In this document: positions 35,364-43,669 of the stretch, piece by piece
How the letters are laid out: every line of letters starts with the position of its first letter
Position numbering within the stretch: position 1 is the stretch's first letter
Notes under the pieces: model-generated
Seen by the model: the letters and a program-made list of their open reading frames with translations, nothing else
Told to the model about the DNA's origin: nothing
The model's database searches: none
Position numbers and translations under genes: made by a program
Origin: CBDAKK01 sp965196605
GTDB taxonomy: Bacteria; Spirochaetota; Spirochaetia; WTKD01; G963693115
NCBI GenBank assembly: GCA_965196605.1
Contig: CBDAKK010000004.1
Span: 235,799-299,798 of the forward strand
Length of the DNA stretch: 64,000 bases
Direction of reading: 5' to 3'

Positions 35364-37638
35364 TACGCTGCGTACGTATTGCTGTGCCCCTTACCACAAG
35401 CGGCGTAGCATCAACACACACACTGTGTTCTTTTACACCCAAGGGGTAGGCAAAAAACGCACTTGCCTTAAGATTTGTGTACTCCTCTTGCTGCTGCGTA
35501 CCCTCTGCTTGTATCGCCGTGCCGGGCGCTACATCCTCAGGCAAAAACAACACCTCTAGTTCCTCTGCCCCCTCATCACTCTCAGTGCTTGCAGCAAGCA
35601 GCATGCCATTGCTCACCACGCCTCGAAAGCTCGCCTTTTTTAAGTTTGCAACCACAATAATAGTTTTACCCACAAGCTCTTCTTCCTTGTAGTGCTTACG
35701 CAAACCACTCACTATGCTGCGCCCTGCTTCCGTGCCATCATCCAAATCCAACACATATAGTGAATCGGCATTGGGGTGAGGCTGAACGGCACGCACCTTT
35801 GCAGCCTTAAGAGAAACGCGCTTCACAAAATCAGCAACCACATCCACGGCTGCATCACCCTGCGCGCCACCCGCTGCACCACGCGTATTGTTTTTTTGTG
35901 CCGTCGTCTCTCGTTCCTTGCGTTCTTCTTGTGAACCGGAAAACCTTTCCTTCAGGTCTGCAATCGTCTCATCCTCCAAACGCTTGAACAACAAGGCGGG
36001 CTTGGCAACTGCGCGCACGGGCGCAGAGGCAAAGCCCTCTTGCGCATATGCAGCAATGCTCTGCCACGTAGGCACGGCCTCAAAACCCAGTTGCTCACTT
36101 ATGCTCTGCGCCATGGTAGGCGTAAAAGGCTCTATAAGCACCGCCAAGTCTCGTATCACATACACCAAGTTATTCAACAAATTTTGCATGCGCGGCGGGT
36201 CAGTGTTTTTCAATTTCCACGGCTCATTGTCTTGAAAAAGCTTGTTCCCCAAACTACAAAGCATAAAAATTTCCCTATACGCCTTGCGCAACTCTGCCTG
36301 CTCCATAAGCTCAGTGATAAGCTTCTCACGGCGTACCACCTCATCCCATATGCCCTTAGTCTCGGCATCACTCATATCAAGCTCACCGACAACGGCGCCA
36401 CAGTTTTTATAAATAAACGTGAATGTACGGTTACACAAGTTAGAGAGATTGTTTATAAGCTCGCCGTTTACACTCTCTTGAAAGTCGCTCCATGTAAAGG
36501 TATAGTCAGATGTTTCAGGCCTATTGTACATCATGTAAAAGCGCCACATATCAGCAGGTATGCCCGTCTCTATGGCGTCATTTCCAAACACGCCTACGCC
36601 GCGGCTTTTTGAAAACATGCCGCCCTCGTAGTTAAGGTACTCTGTAGAAGAAATGCGATGGAGCTTTGTCCACTTCTGGTTGCTCCCTTGTTCCTCCTGC
36701 GCATGCTCAGAGGCAAGCAGCGTACACGGGAAAAGCACGGTATGAAACGGGATGTTGTCCTTGCCTATAAACTGCACCAGCTCCACGTCCTCAGGCTTAT
36801 GCCACCACTGCCGCCAATCATCGGTGAGCGACGCGGTGATAGAAACATAGCCAATGGGTGCATCAAACCACACGTAGAACACCTTAGACTCAAAACCCTC
36901 AAGGGGTACTGGAATACCCCACTGCAAGTCGCGCGTAATCGCTCGTTCCTTAAGCCCATCCCTAATCCACGCCTCAGTCATCTTCATAGCGTTCTTGGAC
37001 CACCCGCCCGACTCCTGCGTTTGGGCTATCCACGCATTAAGGCGTGGCAACAACTTAGGCAAGTTCAAGTACAAATGCTCTGTCTCACGCACCACGGGCG
37101 TACTACCATCAATGGCAGACTTAGGGTTCACAAGCTCCAGCGAATCTAACAAGGCGCCGCATTGTTCACACTGGTCTCCCCGCGCGCCCTCATATCCACA
37201 CTTAGGACAGGTGCCACACACATAACGGTCTGCCAAAAACATGTTTGCCTCTTCAGAATACAACTGCTTTTGCACATGCGAGGTAATGTACCCTGCCTCA
37301 TGTACTTCGCGAAACAGACCTTGCACTACCTCGGTCTGCACGGGCGCAGAAGTCCTGCCAAACACATCAAAGGAAATAGTAAACCATTTATAAATACTCT
37401 CATGCTCTACAAAATAACGGTCGCACAACTCCTTAGGACTCATGCCCTCTTCACGCGCGCGCGTCTCGGTGGCCGTACCGTACTCGTCCGTACCACATAT
37501 ATATAAGGTCTCATATCCCCTACTGCGACAAAAGCGCGCGTACACATCCGCAGACAACACTTGTATAAGGTTGCCCAAATGCGGAATGTTGTTAACATAT
37601 GGCAATGCTGAAGTAATAAGTCGTTTCTTTTTATGCAT
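35341..37638 (-). CDS. metG: Methionyl-tRNA synthetase
   Basis: This 765-aa class I synthetase has the HIGH-type motif PHLGN at residues 19-23, a four-cysteine zinc knuckle (CGTCPKCGYEGARGDQCEQC, near 139-158) and the KMSKS-equivalent FSKSRG near residue 345. It also has an anticodon-binding helical bundle (SDYTFTWSDFQESVNGEL onward) and a C-terminal EMAPII-like tRNA-binding domain joined by a Gly/Ala-rich linker. It charges tRNA-Met. The full two-domain length argues for an intact gene. The FemAB-like gene follows with overlap. Confidence 0.97.
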   Translation of the reverse strand: MHKKKRLITSALPYVNNIPHLGNLIQVLSADVYARFCRSRGYETLYICGTDEYGTATETRAREEGMSPKELCDRYFVEHESIYKWFTISFDVFGRTSAPVQTEVVQGLFREVHEAGYITSHVQKQLYSEEANMFLADRYVCGTCPKCGYEGARGDQCEQCGALLDSLELVNPKSAIDGSTPVVRETEHLYLNLPKLLPRLNAWIAQTQESGGWSKNAMKMTEAWIRDGLKERAITRDLQWGIPVPLEGFESKVFYVWFDAPIGYVSITASLTDDWRQWWHKPEDVELVQFIGKDNIPFHTVLFPCTLLASEHAQEEQGSNQKWTKLHRISSTEYLNYEGGMFSKSRGVGVFGNDAIETGIPADMWRFYMMYNRPETSDYTFTWSDFQESVNGELINNLSNLCNRTFTFIYKNCGAVVGELDMSDAETKGIWDEVVRREKLITELMEQAELRKAYREIFMLCSLGNKLFQDNEPWKLKNTDPPRMQNLLNNLVYVIRDLAVLIEPFTPTMAQSISEQLGFEAVPTWQSIAAYAQEGFASAPVRAVAKPALLFKRLEDETIADLKERFSGSQEERKERETTAQKNNTRGAAGGAQGDAAVDVVADFVKRVSLKAAKVRAVQPHPNADSLYVLDLDDGTEAGRSIVSGLRKHYKEEELVGKTIIVVANLKKASFRGVVSNGMLLAASTESDEGAEELEVLFLPEDVAPGTAIQAEGTQQQEEYTNLKASAFFAYPLGVKEHSVCVDATPLVVRGTAIRTQRIAQGSVG

Positions 37639-38066
37639 GTTTGTACCCTAAAGCGTAAGTTTTTATATGAATGTTCATTATACCCGTAAATGCCATATTG
37701 TACGCGCAGGCTTTGAATAAAAAACTAATATACTGAGAGACTACCAATGGGAGGGCATTGTAAGTCCGCATTATGGTTGTTGTAAGAACTGCGCCTTTAC
37801 AACACGCAGTCTGTGCTTAAGAATTGTGGAGTAGGTCACCCGAGGCACGCCACAATATAAGAACGCAGAGCATGACGTGTAGGGATACATTATTCACTCA
37901 TGGAACGCAAGCGCATTGTCATGTACTCGAAATTTCGCCATGCATTACTGTTTAGCATCAAGAAAGTTACATAACAAAGCACATGTTTTTTTATGTAAAT
38001 TATTTTCTATATTCTCTTTATAAGTAAAGTCAAGGTAAAAAATATTATTCGATATGGAGATACATC
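37639..38066. other. Divergent intergenic region before the InlB-repeat lipoprotein
   Basis: No gene is recognised. It must hold the metG promoter and that of the lipoprotein gene. Near 37970-38000 TTACATA and TATGTAA form a 7-bp inverted repeat. AT-rich -10-like sequences (TATAAG near 38019) follow, and GGAG lies 7 bp before ATG 38067. Confidence 0.45.
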
Positions 38067-40555
38067 ATGAGAAGATTCACCCACACGATTACGAAGATTT
38101 TAAGTATTGTATTTTTTTTATGGCTATAGGATGCCCACTACCTTCAGAAAACGCACAAAAAACTTCAGAAAGCACAGAAGAAAAACAAAAAGTCAATGAA
38201 GTAACAATTATTATTCCTGCAGATAAAATTGCAATTGCTCCAGGAGAATATGCGGCGAGTAAGGGAAAGGTAAAAATAAAAAAAGTCATATTTGAACAAC
38301 CCAGTCAATTAAAAACCATAGGTGCAGGGGCATTTGAAGGCAATGCAATTGAAACTATTGTAATACCCGATAGCGTAACAAACCTAGGTGACAATGCACT
38401 TGCCAATAATGCGCTGACAACCGTAACATTAGGAAAACAACTAAGCAGTATGGGCAAGGGCGCATTGCATGGCAACACTGCGCTTACAAAAGTACAGGTA
38501 CGCGGCTCTAAAGTACAGTCTATAATTGACACAACCGCAAACACAGCAAACATTTTTGGAGAAAACATCAATCTGCAATTCCACATTGACAAAACGCTGC
38601 CCCAAGATGAACAAACAAATTTGACGGGCATTATAACAACAGCAAACCAGGCAGTTAAAAATGTTGATAAAGCTTTTATTAGAGATATTGCAATAACGAG
38701 CACACCTACAGAGGACGCTTACAAAAGCGGAGAGTCCATTAGAATAACTGCAATTTTCAATAAAAAAGTAGCAATAACAGGCAAGCCACAAATAACGCTA
38801 GAAATAGGCACAGCGAAAAAAAATGCAGAATATGAACAAGGCTTAAGTACAGAGGAAAGACTTGTGTTTACATATCTCATAAAGGATGCTGATATTGATA
38901 CCGATGGCATCAGTATTTCTCAAAATACACTTATTGTAGATGTAGACAATACTATAAGGTACGCAAAAAGCGACGGCACACAAGAACTCGCCCTCATTGA
39001 ACATGTCGCAGTGGCTGCTGATAAAAGTCACATGGTTAACGTGCAAGTGTATACCATTACATTTAATGCGGGAGATGGCACGTTTCGCAATGGTCACGCA
39101 GAACCACAAAAAACAGTGGGGGTTGCACATGGCACAACAACACCTGCATTTAACAGCATTGGGAAACCCACAAAAGTAGGACATACCCTTGAAGGGTGGT
39201 ACACGGAACAGGAGCTTACCAATAAGTTTGAGTTTGCAACAGTGCGCATTACCGCAAACATGACACTTTATGCAAAGTGGACAGCAAATCTTTATAAACT
39301 CACGCTTAAAGCCGGTGGCGTGGACGAGCCAGATGCTGCCTTTCCAGATGGAGCAGAAAAGAAAACCTACGATGTTCCCTTTGGAACGATCCTCTCCAAA
39401 GACAAGCACCCCGTAGGAGCTAATGCCCCTACACGCGTAGGACATAGGCTTACGCACTGGAGATTTGGTTCAAGACGCTTTGATTTTTCAAAGAATAGTA
39501 TTACAAAAGACCTCACAGTGTATGCAGCGTGGGAGCCCATACAATATCAAGTTAGCATTAATCTTAATGGAGGTACTTCGAGTGTTGGTTTTCCACTACC
39601 CCCTAAAGTGCAACCAGTTGCATACGGAAAGACCATAGGTGATACTTACAGATTTCACAACATAGCAAAAAAAGGACACGCTTTTGGTGGTTGGTACACA
39701 GACGCTACATTTAAAAAGCCATTTGACTTTAGTAGCCCTATTACTGCGAACATACACGTACATGCAAAGTGGATAAAAAACCAGTACAAGGTTGTATTTA
39801 GAACGTATGAGGGTACTCCACAACCTCCAGAACACACCGCTCTATATGGAAACCCAATAACTAAACCTACTGACCCTACAAGAGATGGATACACCTTTGA
39901 TGGATGGCATCAAGACATAGACGGCACACAACTTTTTGATTTTCAGAAACCTCCTTATTATGACTCCCCCTCTTATGATAGGGCGAGAACTAATTATATT
40001 TTTATTCATGCAAAGTGGATAATAAAAAAATACGATGTCGATTTTTTTATTGAAGACGGTACCTTTGAAGGTGGAAAGCAGCACATACAACAACGCATTA
40101 AGCATAAAGAAAATGTTCTGTTACCCAAGGTTATTTTTCCTCATTCGGGAACTACCCCGCAAGTGAGATGGTATACGGCTCCAGTCAGCATAATAGACTT
40201 AACGAAAAACAGGTATCATCAAAACTTTGCTACCATTACAAAGGATACTGAGTTTCATGCAGTATTCTTTCATACGGTTACTTTTGAAACTAACGGAGGG
40301 TGGGTGGAATATCGTGACCCGAATTTATACCCCAATGCTTATGCGCAACGTAGTGGTCTTGACTTCAACAACCAAGAAGAGCGCGCAACACAACTTGTCA
40401 AACACTCACAAACAACGCCCGTGTTTTTCAAAATGACAAAACACGCGCATCGGTTTGATGGATGGTACACAGACCGTGCATTTAAAAACAAATTTAATGT
40501 ATATACAACTCCCATCACGCAAAGCATCACTTTGTATGCAAAGTGGAGGAGGTAA
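38067..40555 (+). pseudogene. BspA-LRR / InlB-repeat lipoprotein, out of frame at a T8 tract
   Basis: ATG 38067, preceded by GGAG, opens a signal peptide (MRRFTHTITKILSIVFF) that runs into a stop just after eight T. The other frame continues FMAIGCPLPSENAQK with the lipobox Cys. With nine T the gene is exactly 830 codons. The body has an LRR_5/BspA block (LKTIGAGAFEGNAIETIVIP). A cadherin-like middle domain and about six InlB B/Flg_new repeats (GHTLEGWYTEQELTNKFEF..TLYAKW; GHAFGGWYTD; GYTFDGWHQD; HRFDGWYTD) follow. It is a predicted surface adhesin. An alternative ATG at 38054 keeps the body frame but gives no good signal peptide. A phase-OFF state or a read error are both possible. Confidence 0.87.
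38112..38119 (+). repeat. T8 slippage tract in the InlB-repeat lipoprotein signal peptide
   Basis: Eight T lie between GTA and ATGGC within the hydrophobic core. Gain of one T, or loss of two, joins signal peptide and lipobox. Confidence 0.85.
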
Positions 40556-40568
40556 TACGCTTTTCCAA

Positions 40569-40601
40569 GTAGCTTGCCCCCTCAGACGAGGGGCAGGCTA
40601 C
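40569..40601. terminator. Hairpin between convergent genes
   Basis: GTAGC-T-TGCCCC and GGGGCA-G-GCTAC pair around a 9-nt loop, with one mismatch. It lies 14 bp past the lipoprotein stop and before the convergent membrane-protein gene. There is no long T-run, so it may act bidirectionally or with Rho. Confidence 0.5.
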
Positions 40602-40636
40602 ACTTGCGCGCGTGTGCCTTGGTTATGTGGAGGTTG

Positions 40637-41422
40637 CTAGAAGTACAGGCCACCCTTACGAGATCGGTTCCACAACAAAATAATAAAGTAGAATATAAAA
40701 GATACAATCGCAATTATCATTCCTAATTTTGTTGCAAAAATATCAATGATCCAATATGTATACAACATGACACTAAAAGCAAAAAACATCCAAATGGTTA
40801 CAATAAGTAACCAATTTGATTGACTCATTCTAAAAGCCATTTTTTCTAAATGCTCAGCATTTGAATCTATCATTGTTTGCATCTGTGCAATAAGCTTACG
40901 CTTCATGTCGGAAAGTTTCTCAGCATCGCAATTCATTAAAGTTTGAGCATCGGGATATGCGTAAAACAAATACTCCACACTTGTCGCACCTTCATTTAGA
41001 TGTTTTTTTGTTCTATAAATATGCTTACTCCGAAGGGCTAATAGCATAAAAGACACCATAGACATTATAAAAAACATAAGCACTGTTAGAAAATACGTAA
41101 CAATAGATATTGAAACAATTATAAAAGTTATGTACATATCTGGTGTTATACTGACTTTTTCCGATTGCCCTGAAAAAATTTTTACAAGCGATGATAGATG
41201 CTTTGTAAGATAGGAAAATGCTGTGTTGTCAATACTTTGAAACACTACATTTGAAGCAAAAAAAACCAGAACGGAACCTAAAACAGTAAGCCAATAACGC
41301 CCCGTTGAGAGGTAGGCCTCAGCCCTGCGCCCCTGCGCTTCTATGCGCTGCTGCAGCTCACCATAGACAAAGTCCACCTTGTCATCCGCAAGCTTCGTAG
41401 CATCAAGCTGTTGTTCTTCCAT
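40637..41422 (-). CDS. Four-helix membrane protein, paralogue A
   Basis: This 261-aa protein is of unknown family. A charged N-terminal segment (KVDFVYGELQQRIEAQGRRA) precedes membrane helices at about residues 47-64, 105-140 (probably two) and 212-255 (two). A cytoplasmic loop contains HLNEGATSVEYLFYAYPDAQ. The start at 41422 follows GGGGGTATGT. It shares the whole layout and the phrase GRYWLT with the frame-broken gene at 41850-42714, so the pair arose by tandem duplication. It loosely recalls SLATT-like two-helix effectors, but no assignment is made. Confidence 0.7.
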   Translation of the reverse strand: MEEQQLDATKLADDKVDFVYGELQQRIEAQGRRAEAYLSTGRYWLTVLGSVLVFFASNVVFQSIDNTAFSYLTKHLSSLVKIFSGQSEKVSITPDMYITFIIVSISIVTYFLTVLMFFIMSMVSFMLLALRSKHIYRTKKHLNEGATSVEYLFYAYPDAQTLMNCDAEKLSDMKRKLIAQMQTMIDSNAEHLEKMAFRMSQSNWLLIVTIWMFFAFSVMLYTYWIIDIFATKLGMIIAIVSFIFYFIILLWNRSRKGGLYF

Positions 41423-41849
41423 ACATACCCCCTTATGACTTTTATTATACATGAGGCACTATGCAGCAACACCAGCACGGCGCAGTACACCCCCCACCCG
41501 CGTAGCTTTCCCATACTGTAATATCTTGCCTGCGCCTAGCGTCTTAGCCGCATAAAGCATTCACGCAATGCTGCGTCAGCAAAATACACACGGCGTTAGC
41601 CCTCGCGCGTGGAGCGCTCGCTTGTGCCATGTCTGCGAGTGTCCATGTTACGCTCCGCGTTGCTGCGCTCTATGCAGCTGTCAGCAGTGACTTCGTATCT
41701 GCGAGTATCCATGTTACGCTCCGCGTTGCTGCGCTCTATGCAGTTGTCAGCAGTGACTTCGTATCTGCGCAGCAGGATGGAGTCCCGTATAATTAATATG
41801 GAGCCGACATCACGGGACGCATTGAGCGTCAAGAATGGTGTACCGCGTC
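41423..41849. other. Spacer between the membrane paralogues
   Basis: No gene is seen. It contains a 66-bp direct repeat in two copies (listed separately) and a run TACCGCGTCTTACC near 41840 reminiscent of the start of the GC hairpin element. Frames through the repeat encode only repeat peptides. Confidence 0.65.
41635..41766. repeat. 66-bp tandem repeat, two copies
   Basis: GCGAGTGTCCATGTTACG begins at 41635 and GCGAGTATCCATGTTACG at 41701. The two 66-bp units differ at only two positions. Being divisible by three, the repeat keeps any reading frame through it open. Confidence 0.92.
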
Positions 41850-42714
41850 TTACCAATAAGCGCTCCTTTTACGCAGCAGGACCACCAGCACAAGCGCAAC
41901 AAAAACAAGCCCGCATAGCAGCAGCATAGCCCGTAGCTGTTCGCTCCATGCGGGACTTACATATAAAAAAAACACAAACCCCGCAACAGCAAGCCAGTAG
42001 AGTCCCAAGGCAAAGCGGCAGTACCCTTTACTCATGAGCTTTGACATTCTGTTTAAATACTCCGTGTTTTTCTTAACACGCGCCTGCATGTTCACAACAA
42101 GCCCGCGCTTCATAGCGAGCACAGAAGCCCCACTTTCCAACAATGTGTGAGCGTCAGAGTACGCAAAAAACAAATCCTCTAGGCACAGCTCACGCTTCTT
42201 CTTTTTAAAAAGCCTGCGAAAAACAGCCCTCATGTTTTTTATAAACCCCGTTGTGGTATAACAATATTTGTTTTGAGTCACCACGAAAAAAAAAGCAAGC
42301 ATGGCGTACAATATGAAAAAACCGCCCACCACAAGACACGCTATTATAAGCAACTTTATAAGCACCTGCATTATCAAGGCTATGAACAGTGCGCCTATTT
42401 TAGCAACAAAGCCCAACTCTGACGCTGCTATTTGTGAAGACTCCGTGGAGAACACCCCCATAAAAAGATTGTGTACATTCTCTACAAGATAATTGACAAG
42501 CTTAGAAAGCAAGGTGTTACTCTCAGAGCCTAAAGTTATCTGTACAAGAAAAAAAAGCCGCAAGGGCACCCCAAAACGTGAGCCAATAACGCCCCATGGC
42601 CATGTACCCGTCAGCCCTGCGCTCCTGTTCTTGTATGTGATGCTGTAATTGCTCACACAAAAAATCTACCGCATCGGTCTTCAATGTCATAGTATCAACG
42701 TGCTGCTGCTCCAT
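41850..42714 (-). pseudogene. Four-helix membrane protein, paralogue B, out of frame at a T8 tract
   Basis: ATG 42714, preceded by GGAG, opens MEQQHVDTMTLKTDAVDF... up to LTFWGALAAFF, then reaches a stop after eight T. The shifted frame continues LVQITLGSESNTLLSKLV, which aligns with paralogue A (VFFASNVVFQSIDNTAFSYL). Seven T give exactly 288 codons. The rest has helices matching paralogue A and a cytoplasmic loop with LFFAYSDAHTLLESGASVLA. A downstream start could give a truncated product. Function is unknown. It is the only disrupted gene of the set with no signal peptide. Confidence 0.8.
42549..42556 (-). repeat. T8 slippage tract in membrane paralogue B
   Basis: Eight T on the coding strand, between GGC and CTTGTAC. 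Loss of one T restores the frame shared with paralogue A. Confidence 0.82.
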
Positions 42715-42796
42715 ACATGCTCCACACTTACGCGTAATACATACATCCACACAAGGACAGCGTGATATCCACATGCCTCACATGAATTACCCAACA

Positions 42797-43180
42797 CTAG
42801 CGCCTTTTTTTAAGGATAAGCATTTTCAGCATAGTGGATAACCTTTTGCCGGGAAAGAAAATTATTTTGCTCCCCTTAATAGAATGCTCATCCACATCTG
42901 CCTCTTGTGCTTCACGCCTACTCTTGAGTGAAAGGCGCAAGCTCCCCAAATCACCGAGGCGCACTATGCGCCCTTCACGCAAATGACGCGTAACGCCATC
43001 CACCAAGGCATACAAAACCCCGCGAATATCAGCACCACTCATCGCGCTTATTTTCTCTATTTCCTCGGTAAGCATTTCAAGGCTTGCCTCTCCTGCTGCG
43101 CTTGTGGAGGCATAATACCCCCGCGCCCCCTTGGAACTGTTGCATAGTGTCTTTTTTATAGCATGAAAATATATTGGCAT
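42797..43180 (-). CDS. HU-related histone-like DNA-binding protein
   Basis: This 127-aa protein fits the HU-related family found in Bacteroidetes and spirochaetes. An N-terminal strand segment MPIYFHAIKK, a helical dimer region (LEMLTEEIEKISAMSGADI), VDGVTRHLREGRIVRLGDLG and an extended arm (LSLKSRREAQEADVDEHSIK) precede a basic tail. It likely binds and bends DNA without sequence specificity. No gene partner is evident. No frame lesion is present although neighbours on both sides are broken. Confidence 0.85.
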   Translation of the reverse strand: MPIYFHAIKKTLCNSSKGARGYYASTSAAGEASLEMLTEEIEKISAMSGADIRGVLYALVDGVTRHLREGRIVRLGDLGSLRLSLKSRREAQEADVDEHSIKGSKIIFFPGKRLSTMLKMLILKKRR

Positions 43181-43397
43181 ATCATACCCCCTATTGCGTA
43201 GTGTTTATTGTATATTATAACAATAATAAAATTTTAAAACAAGTTATTATAAGACATATATATCAATAACATTTAGATGCATAAAATATATATTGCCATA
43301 AAGCAAATATAAATGTGAGGCATGAAGTGCGGGGGCATTTTACACCATGCAGAACAAGGCCTACATGCACCCAAAGCATCTATGAGAGTGCCTGCGC

Positions 43398-43570
43398 AAA
43401 AACACCAGTGTTTTTCTCCAACTCATGGGGACTTTTTCACCAAAAAGTCTAGACATTTTTAAAAAAACACCAGTGTTTTTCTCCAACTCATGGGGACTTT
43501 TTCATCAAAAAGTCTAGACATTTTTAAAAAAACACCAGTGTTTTTCTCCAACCCATGGAGACTTTTTTAC
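43398..43570. repeat. 65-bp double-hairpin tandem repeat (2.6 copies)
   Basis: AACACCAGTG recurs at 43401, 43466 and 43531, an exact 65-bp period. Each unit holds two stems: AAAAACAC-CA-GTGTTTTT, and GACTTTTT-CACC-AAAAAGTC (CATC loop in the second unit), followed by the palindromic TCTAGA. An inverted 1.7-copy version lies at 14986-15090. The flanking parts of 43181-43669 show no gene. Confidence 0.92.
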
Positions 43571-43669
43571 TGCATCATGGCTTGGGTGGGCTATAGTGTT
43601 GCGTATACATGGGCAACATTTATAAAGTTTTTAGTGTATTTTGTGGAATTATACACAGCTAAAAATGCA

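Noticed and set aside
37760..37880. tRNA-like folding before the InlB lipoprotein
   Set aside because: Some stems can be drawn, but there is no T-loop consensus or acceptor stem, so no tRNA is called.
41596..41856. Gene for a repeat peptide (RRYEVTADSCIERSNAERN)
   Set aside because: The open frame results from a 66-bp duplication divisible by three; no ribosome-binding site, and the peptide has no recognisable features.
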